From Alcaligenes faecalis (GTDB taxonomy: Bacteria > Pseudomonadota > Gammaproteobacteria > Burkholderiales > Burkholderiaceae_B), in contig NZ_CP031747.1 in NCBI RefSeq assembly GCF_005311025.1, forward strand, positions 2,850,954-2,914,953: DNA of 64,000 bases. Reading direction: 5' to 3'. Under the pieces are notes generated by a model. That model did no database searches, was not told the origin of the DNA, and saw only the letters and a list, made by a program, of their open reading frames with translations. Of this stretch, positions 17,240-24,613 are shown piece by piece; the stretch's first letter is position 1; each line of letters opens with the position of its first letter. The position numbers and the translations under genes were made by a program.

Positions 17240-19581
17240 GCTTGGCTCCCACTGGCGGCTTCAGCGGCAGGATTTTCCCGACGCAAATCGAAGGGGAAAT
17301 CATCAACGGCAATAACCCGATCGCGCACGATGTCGCGGGCCTGGATTTGCTCGTATTCCTGAGCCGTGATGCCACCGGCCTGAAAGACGGCTTCGGCCAG
17401 ATCGCGTACGTTGGCTTTGGGGTTGTCCTGCAATTGACCGCTTTTCTCGAACTGACGGATTTTGGCGTCAATATCGCGGGTGTTCAGCGAAGCCAGCAGG
17501 GCCGCTTCAATCGCACCGACGGGTTCCATATCGTCGTCAGGCAAGTAGGTGTCGTAAGTCAGGCGATCTCGAGTGGCACCGGGCTTGGTCAACAGTTTGG
17601 CAACAGTGTGGTCCAGCTTGTCATCAGGGCCCAGACGGCGCAGACCCAGAGGGAAGACCAGGAAGCGCAGTACGGCCGCCAAAGGACGGTTCGGGAAGTT
17701 CTCCAGTACTTTGTCCAGAGCGTGTTGAGCACGCATCAAGGCGTCTTGAGCCGCCCAGTGAGCCAGAGGTGCATCTTCCTGTTGACGGCCTTCGTCTTGG
17801 TAACGCTTGAGCACGGCGCTTAGCATGTACAGCTCGGACAGCACATCCCCCAGACGCGAGGACAGGCGCTCACGCATTTTCAGGGAACCACCCAGAACCA
17901 GCATGGAGGCATCGGCCAGCAGGGAGAAAGCAGCACTGTAACGGCTGGCCTGGCTGTAGTAGGTGTGCATGGCCTTGGAGGTGCCGGTAGGGCCACTTAG
18001 CAAGCGCCAGCCACCCAGGCCCAGCCAGAAGGAGCGGCCTGTATTGGCCAGTGTGTAGCGGATGTGTGCCCAGAAAGCCTGGTCAAATTTACGCAAACCG
18101 GCTTCGCGGTCAGGGTTCAGGGCGGCTGTCATCTCTTCAAGGATGAAAGGATGGCAACGGATAGCGCCTTGACCGAAGATGATCAGGCTGCGCGTCAGAA
18201 TATTGGCGCCTTCCACCGTAATGCCGACGGGAATTTGCTGGTAAGCCCGGCCCAGGAAGTTGGAGGGGCCAAGGCAAATGCCTTTACCACCAATCACATC
18301 CATACCGTCGTTCACCACAATGCGACCACGCTCGGTGACGTGGTATTTGACGATGGCCGAGACGACAGAAGGTTTCTCGCCCAGGTCCACGGCAGCAGCC
18401 GTCATGGTGCGGGCGGCATCCATCGCGTAGGTATGGCCGGCAATGCGAGCCAGTGCTTCTTCCACGCCTTCAAATTTACTGATGGCGCTGCGGAACTGGG
18501 TACGCACGGCGGAGTAACCACCCACGGCGCGGCTGGTCAGTTTGGCCATGCCAGTAAAGGAGGAGGGTAAAGAGATGGAGCGGCCAGCAGCCAGACATTC
18601 CATCAACATGCGCCAGCCCTGGCCAGCCATGGCGGGGCCACCAATGATGAACTCCAGCGGCATGAACACGTCTTTGCCACGGGTGGGGCCGTTCATGAAC
18701 ATGGCGTTCAAGGGGAAGTGACGACGGCCAGTGTCCACGCCGGGGTGGTCGCTTGGAACCAGGGCGCAGGTAATGCCAATGTCTTTTTCGCCACCCAGCA
18801 AACCGTCCGGGTCATATAGGCGGAAGGCCAGACCCAACAAGGTGCAAACCGGAGCCAGGGTGATGTAGCGTTTGTCCCAGGTGACGCGCATGCCCAGCAC
18901 TTCCTGACCTTCCCATTCGCCTTTGCAGACAATCCCTACGTCAGGAATGGAGGCGGCGTCCGAACCGGCCCAAGGGCTGGTCAGTGCGAAAGCGGGAATG
19001 TCACGGCCATCAGCCAGGCGGGGCAGATAGTGTTGTTTCTGCTCGTCGGTACCGTAGTGCAGCAGCAGTTCTGCCGGGCCCAGCGAGTTGGGCACCATGA
19101 CCGAGACGGACAAGGCCGAGTTACGGGTGGAGAGCTTGGCGACAACCGCCGAGTGCGCTTGCGCCGAAAAACCGCGACCGCCGTATTCCTTGGGAATAAT
19201 CAGGCTGAAGAAGCGGTTTTCTTTCAGGTAGTTCCAGACCTCGGCAGGCATGTCGAAGTCTTCCTGGCTGACTTGCCAGTCGTCAATCATGGCGCAAGCC
19301 ACATTGACTTCATTGTCCATGAACTGGCGCTCTTCATCGGTGAGCCGGTAGGCCGGATAAGAGCTCAGGGTATTCCAGTTGGGTTTGCCGCGAAACAGCT
19401 CACTTTCCCACCAGACCGTACCTGCTTCCAGCGCATCGCGCTCGGTTTGGGACATGGCAGGCAGAACGCTGGAAAAGGCGCGGTAGATTGGGCGGCTTAG
19501 CCACTTGGTGCGTAGATTCCGGTTTTTGAGAACGTAGACGCAGCCAAGCACTAGCACTATCAATAGCAAGGTCACAAACAT
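17236..19581 (-). CDS. fadE: Acyl-CoA dehydrogenase FadE
   Basis: A 781-residue FadE-type dehydrogenase, about twice the size of short acyl-CoA dehydrogenases, as usual for the gammaproteobacterial/betaproteobacterial FadE. Residues 1-20 form a hydrophobic N-terminal segment that probably anchors it to the inner membrane. The flavin-binding core includes ALTSPWAGSDA and the C-terminal half is an additional helical domain. It catalyses the first beta-oxidation step. CCGGAG lies six bases before the ATG. It is the first gene of the beta-oxidation operon; no PsrA-type palindrome is visible between it and the TetR gene. Confidence 0.95.
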   Translation of the reverse strand: MFVTLLLIVLVLGCVYVLKNRNLRTKWLSRPIYRAFSSVLPAMSQTERDALEAGTVWWESELFRGKPNWNTLSSYPAYRLTDEERQFMDNEVNVACAMIDDWQVSQEDFDMPAEVWNYLKENRFFSLIIPKEYGGRGFSAQAHSAVVAKLSTRNSALSVSVMVPNSLGPAELLLHYGTDEQKQHYLPRLADGRDIPAFALTSPWAGSDAASIPDVGIVCKGEWEGQEVLGMRVTWDKRYITLAPVCTLLGLAFRLYDPDGLLGGEKDIGITCALVPSDHPGVDTGRRHFPLNAMFMNGPTRGKDVFMPLEFIIGGPAMAGQGWRMLMECLAAGRSISLPSSFTGMAKLTSRAVGGYSAVRTQFRSAISKFEGVEEALARIAGHTYAMDAARTMTAAAVDLGEKPSVVSAIVKYHVTERGRIVVNDGMDVIGGKGICLGPSNFLGRAYQQIPVGITVEGANILTRSLIIFGQGAIRCHPFILEEMTAALNPDREAGLRKFDQAFWAHIRYTLANTGRSFWLGLGGWRLLSGPTGTSKAMHTYYSQASRYSAAFSLLADASMLVLGGSLKMRERLSSRLGDVLSELYMLSAVLKRYQDEGRQQEDAPLAHWAAQDALMRAQHALDKVLENFPNRPLAAVLRFLVFPLGLRRLGPDDKLDHTVAKLLTKPGATRDRLTYDTYLPDDDMEPVGAIEAALLASLNTRDIDAKIRQFEKSGQLQDNPKANVRDLAEAVFQAGGITAQEYEQIQARDIVRDRVIAVDDFPFDLRRENPAAEAASGSQA

Positions 19582-19618
19582 AGCAACTCCGGACTAGCTC
19601 AGAAAAAAAAAGAAGAAG

Positions 19619-19761
19619 GCCCCCACGCTGCGCCTTCGGCTTGTTGCCCCCGAGGGGGCACTTTTTACCGGGGGCGCCGAGCTTTGGGAGCGGCCCGGCG
19701 GTAAAACCCCCTCATGCTGCACCTTCGACTTGCTGCCCCTAAGAGAGGGGCGCGGTTCACC
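19619..19761. repeat. Pair of imperfect intergenic GC-rich repeats
   Basis: Two related copies, about 19619-19670 and 19706-19761. Both have the order CCCCC(A/T)-n-GCTGC(G/A)CCTTCG(G/A)CTTG(T/C)TGCCCC followed by an inverted GGGG block and a short TTTACCG/GTTCACCG tail. Each can form a C-run/G-run hairpin. Similar C-rich hairpin repeats are common between genes in Burkholderiales. They sit between the TetR gene and fadE and may act as terminators. Confidence 0.6.
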
Positions 19762-19793
19762 GTGGTGTAGCTTGGTGGTCAGGGCCGTTCAGC

Positions 19794-20447
19794 TCAGGTG
19801 CTGGCGGGTAAAGGAGCTCGTAATCCACCCAGCAGGAAACTCATCAAGCGCTGTTGCAGTTGTTGCTCACTTTCCGGGCTGTCGCTAAGGGGTAATTGCA
19901 AAGCCCGACGCAGTGATTGGGTGCCCATCAAGGCATAAGAGGTGGCACCCAGCATGAAATGGAATCGCCAGATGATTTCTTCTTCAGGCACGGTAGGCAG
20001 AGCTTCATGCAAAGCCTGCTTGAAGGGCAGGAAGATGGCGACTTGTTCGTCCCAACAGATGGACTGAATGAAATCCTGCGGCGCCGGGCGGTCCTGCCCC
20101 GGCAAAGGAATGAACGAGCGTGGGGCGCCGTTGCCTGAACCTGCCAGGCGGATCAGTGGGCCAAAAAAGGCATCCACCACCTGGGATGCTTTCAAAGGAC
20201 CTTCACCGGCTTGCTGGCGATAAAACGCCAGTTTTTCCAGGCGCTCTTGATTGATGCTGTTCAGGCGGCGCTGGAACACGGCCTGTGTCAGTCCGTCTTT
20301 ACTGCCAAAGTGATAATTGACAGCCGACAGGTTCACCTTGGCTTGCGCCGTAATCTGGCGCATGGAGGTATTTTCGTGGCCATACAGCGCGAAAAGATGT
20401 TCGGCTGCATCGAGAATGGCGGACTGTGTCCGATCAGAGCGTTTCAC
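19794..20447 (-). CDS. TetR family transcriptional regulator, PsrA-like
   Basis: A 217-residue TetR repressor. The N-terminal HTH (about 8-55: AILDAAEHLFALYGHENTSMRQI..., with NYHFGSKDGL as the recognition part) is followed by a large ligand domain containing two tryptophans near 128 and 153. It starts at GTG after AGGA eight bases upstream. It lies next to fadE and 16 bases from a perfect CAAAC-N4-GTTTG palindrome, the motif bound by PsrA, the fatty-acid-responsive repressor of beta-oxidation in pseudomonads. Autoregulation and control of the neighbouring fad operons are inferred from that site and the location. Confidence 0.85.
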   Translation of the reverse strand: MKRSDRTQSAILDAAEHLFALYGHENTSMRQITAQAKVNLSAVNYHFGSKDGLTQAVFQRRLNSINQERLEKLAFYRQQAGEGPLKASQVVDAFFGPLIRLAGSGNGAPRSFIPLPGQDRPAPQDFIQSICWDEQVAIFLPFKQALHEALPTVPEEEIIWRFHFMLGATSYALMGTQSLRRALQLPLSDSPESEQQLQQRLMSFLLGGLRAPLPAST

Positions 20448-20461
20448 CGTTATTTCCTAAT

Positions 20462-20479
20462 TTCAAACGAGTGTTTGAA
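20462..20479. promoter_or_regulatory. Perfect PsrA-type operator palindrome
   Basis: TTCAAACGAGTGTTTGAA: seven-base perfect arms around GAGT. The core CAAAC-GAGT-GTTTG fits the published PsrA motif exactly. It begins 15 bases upstream of the GTG start of the TetR gene, so bound repressor would block the promoter or early transcription of its own gene. Confidence 0.8.
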
Positions 20480-20524
20480 TAATGTAACGGGAATGCGCAG
20501 TTAGTACAGTAGGGGTTCACCCTA

Positions 20525-20541
20525 GCCCCGCAAAGCGGGGC
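20525..20541 (-). terminator. GC hairpin after the aldehyde dehydrogenase gene
   Basis: GCCCCGC-AAA-GCGGGGC perfect stem 13 bases beyond the stop of the dehydrogenase gene. There is no T-run on the minus strand, so it may be a weak terminator or an mRNA 3'-end stabiliser. Confidence 0.4.
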
Positions 20542-20553
20542 CAGGAGCCAGTC

Positions 20554-21981
20554 TTAGATCTGGGTCACAAATTTGGTGACTAAGTATCCGTCAAAGGTTT
20601 CGGCACCGCCTTCGCTGCCAATGCCGCTGTCCTTGACGCCGCCAAACGGAGTCTCGGGCAGGGAACTGCCGAAGTGATTGATATTGACCATACCGGATTC
20701 CAGTTCGGTACCCAGTCGATGCGCGTCTTGCAAGGATTGTGTAAAGGCATAGGCCGACAAACCGTAGGGCAGGCTGTTGGCACGGGCGATGGCATCGTCC
20801 AGATCGCTGTAGCGCGTCAAGGGGGCGATGGGGCCAAATGGCTCCTCGGTCATGACCAGTGCATCGTCGGGCAAATCCGTCAGCACTGTGGGCGAGAAAA
20901 AGAAACCATCGCGCTTGATCTGTTCTCCTCCCAGCAACACTTTGCCACCCAGAGAGCGGGCGTTGTCGACAAACTTTTGCATCATGGGCAGGCGGCGCTC
21001 GTGAGCCAAGGGCCCCATTTGCGTATCCGGGTCCAGACCATCGCCCACTTTTACATTGGCCAGCTCTTCGGTGAAGCGGTCCACAAATGCAGTGTAGATG
21101 TCGTCGTGGATATAAAAACGCGTGGGCGAAATGCACACCTGACCAGCATTGCGAATTTTGAAACGAGCCAGCTGACGAGCAGCGCGGGCTACATCGGCAT
21201 CAGGCAGGACCAGCACAGGCGAGTGACCGCCCAATTCCATGGTGATGCGTTTCATATGGGCACCGGCCAGTGCAGCCAGTTGCTTGCCTACAGGTACAGA
21301 TCCGGTAAAGGAGACTTTACGCACGATGGGCGAGCGGATCAGGTAGTCCGACACCTCCTGTGGCACACCCCAGACAATATTTAGTACACCCGGAGGCAGG
21401 CCCGCATCATGAAAGGCTTGGGCAATAGCCATGACCGCACTGGGGGAGTCCTCGGGGCCTTTCAGAATAATCGTGCACCCAGCACCGATAGCCGCGCAGA
21501 TCTTGCGAATGGCCTGGTTGTAGGGAAAGTTCCAGGGCGTAAAGGCGGCGCAGACCCCGATGGGCTCGCGCAGAACCATTTGCTGCACTTTGGGGTTGCG
21601 GGCGGGGATGACGCGGCCATAAATACGGCGGCACTCCTCGGCGTGCCAATCCGCATGGTCCGCGCAGGACATGATTTCGCCTACCGCCTCGGCCAAGGGC
21701 TTGCCTTGGTCCAGTGTCAGATTGCGGCCAATTTCCTGGGCGCGTTCACGCGACAGTTCCGCGACCTTGCGCAGGATCGCGCTGCGATCCATGGGCGAGC
21801 TGTGACGCCAGCTTTTGAACGCGTCCTGGGCGGCGTTCAGAGCCGCGTCCAGATCCGCCTGGGATGCCAGCGGCAGTTGGCCCAAGGTGCTGCCATTGGC
21901 AGGATTGATGACGGCCTGGGTCTGGCGACCTTGTCCATCCAGAAATTGACCATTGATATACAGGGCCAGGTGTTGATACAT
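20554..21981 (-). CDS. NAD(P)-dependent succinate-semialdehyde-type aldehyde dehydrogenase
   Basis: A 475-residue aldehyde dehydrogenase with all catalytic parts: PWNFP cofactor region (about 149-153), general base E249 in ELGGHSP, nucleophile C283 in GQVCISP, and EEPFGP near 380. It is closest in character to the GabD/SSADH subgroup that oxidises succinate semialdehyde to succinate, but substrates vary within the subgroup. It is transcribed toward the PsrA-like gene with the operator in between, so it may or may not belong to the fatty-acid regulon. Confidence 0.85.
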   Translation of the reverse strand: MYQHLALYINGQFLDGQGRQTQAVINPANGSTLGQLPLASQADLDAALNAAQDAFKSWRHSSPMDRSAILRKVAELSRERAQEIGRNLTLDQGKPLAEAVGEIMSCADHADWHAEECRRIYGRVIPARNPKVQQMVLREPIGVCAAFTPWNFPYNQAIRKICAAIGAGCTIILKGPEDSPSAVMAIAQAFHDAGLPPGVLNIVWGVPQEVSDYLIRSPIVRKVSFTGSVPVGKQLAALAGAHMKRITMELGGHSPVLVLPDADVARAARQLARFKIRNAGQVCISPTRFYIHDDIYTAFVDRFTEELANVKVGDGLDPDTQMGPLAHERRLPMMQKFVDNARSLGGKVLLGGEQIKRDGFFFSPTVLTDLPDDALVMTEEPFGPIAPLTRYSDLDDAIARANSLPYGLSAYAFTQSLQDAHRLGTELESGMVNINHFGSSLPETPFGGVKDSGIGSEGGAETFDGYLVTKFVTQI

Positions 21982-22875
21982 GAGCGGCCTCCAAGTTGTC
22001 TGTGTTGCTAACTAAATACGTACCGTTCGATGGTATCGGGCGAGCAGAAACGGGACAAGCGTGGGCGGCGGATATTGCAGCAACGGATTGTTCAGAGAAG
22101 CTACAAACGGGCGCGAAACAGGGAGCCCTTCAAGAAACCGTTATAAGTTTTTGATTTCATATCTCTTTTTGAAGGCCTGACAAAGAGATGAAAACCGACA
22201 TCAAGCTGCAATAAGAAATCGTTACAAGTGCAGCATTCTTAATGTGAGCGATTGTTATATTTTTAACGATGAAAATATTTTTATCGTCTGGTGATAACCT
22301 GGTTTTATCTTGATGTAACCTAAATGCTTATTAAGGTGAAAGTTTTTTGTAGATTATTACCAACGATCGCGCCACGTGGGATAAGCGCAACAGTTATTGC
22401 TTAAGCGCCTAATCGCCCGAAATCGTTTAATTTCAGTGTATTGTTGCCTTTTTTATCACGGGCTATTTATCATTTTTAACATTGTCGTCCACGAAGCTCC
22501 TTGTAATCTAAGATACAATTTGTCCCGTGATCTACGTGATGAGTTTCACTATGCGTCACGTAAAAAGTCACAATCAGACACAAGGTTATGCTCCAAGAAT
22601 ACAGGTCAGAAGCCTGTAGCTCCGCCTTGTCTTGCCCCGGTCCATTATGAACATACTGCTGCGGCTGGCGATGTACTTACCAGTCTTAGATGTAAAGCCC
22701 ATGTGCAATACATAGGTGTTGGGCCCTCGGGTGGTGTTTCTTTCGCTTTGTTTGAGCGACACACCGAACCCATTCTTCTTTCATTTTTGTACTTAAATTT
22801 GATCTGGCAATGCGTTGCAACGCTGACGTAATGACGTCTGTTGCGAACGCGGCACAGGATCTTACGGAGGCCGAC
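21982..22875. other. Long AT-rich spacer / leader upstream of the type I secretion locus
   Basis: About 890 bases with no convincing gene; a 144-codon frame from 22397 has an implausible composition and no ribosome-binding site. Bases about 22140-22560 are clearly more AT-rich than the flanks. Two inverted repeats are visible: TTGTA-N8-TACAA at 22501-22518 and ACGTGA...TCACGT at 22534-22561. The divergent promoters of the aldehyde dehydrogenase gene (left) and the TolC-like gene (right) must lie here, with a possible long untranslated leader for the latter. Confidence 0.6.
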
Positions 22876-24348
22876 GTGCGTGGTAAGAAAACTCTAACGG
22901 TAAGTGCGCTGCTGACAGCGCTACTGCTGGCGCAACCAGCGCTTGCCCAGCAGGAAAACAGCTTGAGCTTCAAGGACAGTATTGAGCGGGCAATTATGTC
23001 CAATCCTGAACTTGGCGCTCGCTTCCAGGATTTCCAGTCTGCGCTTGAAGGTCAGAACGTTGGCCGTGGCGCCTTGTTGCCCGAGGTCAATGCACAGGGT
23101 TGGGTTGGCAAAGAGTGGCGTGGCAGCACCTCCGGTGCTCCGTCTACCGACTGGTCCCGCAGCGGCTACAGCCTGCAACTGCGTCAGTTGATTTTTGATG
23201 GTTTCTCCTCGATCAACCAGGTTCGTCAGTTGGGTTACGAAAAACTGGCTACCTACTACGAGCTGCTGGCTTCGGTAGATTCTCTGGCTCTGGAAGCGGC
23301 CAACGCGCACATTGATGTGCTGCGTTACCGCGAAATGGAAAAGCTGGCCCGTGAAAACTACGGCATGCACATGAACATCCTGAGCCAGATTCAGGAGCGT
23401 TCGGCATCCGGCGTGGGCCGTGGTGTGGACCTGGAACAAGCTTATGGCCGTCAGTCCCTGGCTCAAAGCAACATGATGACCGAGGCCGGCAACCTGAACG
23501 ACGTGCTGCAACGCTACCGTCGCATTGTGGGTGTGGCTGCTCCTGAAGTCATGCAAGCGGCCCCTAGCCTGAGCGAGTCGATTCCTGCCAATACCACCGA
23601 CTTCTTGCCATCCTTGCGCACCAGCCCCGTGATTCTGGCCAAGCAGGCTTTGTATCAAGCTGCTGAGTCGGGCAAACACGTGGCTCAAGGCCGCATGTCG
23701 CCTACTTTGGAATTCCGTGCTGCGACAGGCAAGGACAAGAATGATCCTCCCGGTTCCGCATACCGCAACTCGCAAAGCAGCAACGTGCAGTTGATGCTGT
23801 CGTACAACCTGTTCCGTGGTGGTGCCGATGCTGCTCGCATCCGTCAAACCACAGCTCAGCAGTACGCTGCCCGCGACGTGCGCGATTACACCTGCCGCAA
23901 CGTACAGCAGGATCTGGCCGTGGCCTGGAACAACATCGAGCGCCTGCGTGCTCAGTTGCCATTCCTGAAACAACACGAACTGGCTACGTCCAAGGTTCGC
24001 GTTGCTTACATGCAGCAGTTCCAGATCGGTCAGCGCTCCTTGCTGGACTTGCTGGATACGGAAAACGAACTGTTTGATGCGCGTCGCGCTCTGGCCAATG
24101 CCACTTACGACCTGCAACAAGCCGAATACCGTTGGTTGACCTTGTCGCACCGTCTGGTGTCGGCAGTTGGCCTGTCCCAGCCTTACTCGGAGCAGCCTGA
24201 AGAAGCCGCCAAGCTGGACTTCCCCGAAGAGGCATTCAAGGCATGTATGACGCCTGTTCCAGATACCAGCAACCTGGCCCCGGTTTCTGTTGATTACCGC
24301 GACGGTATGGCTCCGCCAGTCCTGCGCGAGAAACCAGCCGGGCTGTAA
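22876..24348 (+). CDS. TolC/LapE-like outer-membrane channel of a type I secretion system
   Basis: A 490-residue precursor. I start it at the GTG at 22876 because GGAGG lies five bases upstream and the next residues form a clean signal peptide (KKTLTVSALLTALLLAQPALAQ). The mature part is a typical outer-membrane efflux protein: two repeats of long coiled-coil helices and short strands (for example RQLGYEKLATYYELLASVDSL and its second copy near 330-400). It forms the trimeric outer channel for the ABC exporter and adaptor downstream. In Lap systems the adhesin retention module lodges in this channel. Confidence 0.9.
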   Translation: MRGKKTLTVSALLTALLLAQPALAQQENSLSFKDSIERAIMSNPELGARFQDFQSALEGQNVGRGALLPEVNAQGWVGKEWRGSTSGAPSTDWSRSGYSLQLRQLIFDGFSSINQVRQLGYEKLATYYELLASVDSLALEAANAHIDVLRYREMEKLARENYGMHMNILSQIQERSASGVGRGVDLEQAYGRQSLAQSNMMTEAGNLNDVLQRYRRIVGVAAPEVMQAAPSLSESIPANTTDFLPSLRTSPVILAKQALYQAAESGKHVAQGRMSPTLEFRAATGKDKNDPPGSAYRNSQSSNVQLMLSYNLFRGGADAARIRQTTAQQYAARDVRDYTCRNVQQDLAVAWNNIERLRAQLPFLKQHELATSKVRVAYMQQFQIGQRSLLDLLDTENELFDARRALANATYDLQQAEYRWLTLSHRLVSAVGLSQPYSEQPEEAAKLDFPEEAFKACMTPVPDTSNLAPVSVDYRDGMAPPVLREKPAGL

Positions 24349-24391
24349 GTAGCTGCTTCTTGGCGTTATTGGATAGTGAAGGGAGGCACGT

Positions 24392-24613
24392 ATGAGTCAG
24401 AACGAAGATGACTACAAACAAGAGCTCTCAGTCTCGGATGCCAGTTTTATCCGAGTGCTGGAGGATTTGATTGACGCACTGGTTGCTAACGGTGTGCTTC
24501 GTATGACTGATCTGCCTCCCCAGGCCTTGGCCAAATTGAACGAGCGCAAACGTACCCGTCAACGCCTGCGGGATTCGCTGGATTTGATTAATGACGATGA
24601 ACCACTCATCTGA
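24392..24613 (+). CDS. Small hypothetical protein in the type I secretion operon
   Basis: A 73-residue acidic-then-basic protein with no signal peptide or membrane segment; it looks helical throughout (FIRVLEDLIDALVANGVL, then RKRTRQRLRDSL). GGGAGG lies six bases before the ATG and its last 23 bases overlap the start of the ABC exporter gene, so it is translated with it. I do not recognise a characterised family. Its position between channel and ATPase genes suggests a role in regulating or assembling the exporter, but nothing in the sequence proves one. Confidence 0.7.
   Translation: MSQNEDDYKQELSVSDASFIRVLEDLIDALVANGVLRMTDLPPQALAKLNERKRTRQRLRDSLDLINDDEPLI

Noticed and set aside
22397-22831. 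A 144-codon plus-strand frame in the AT-rich spacer
   Set aside because: No ribosome-binding site, odd composition, and it would overlap the likely leader of the TolC-like gene.
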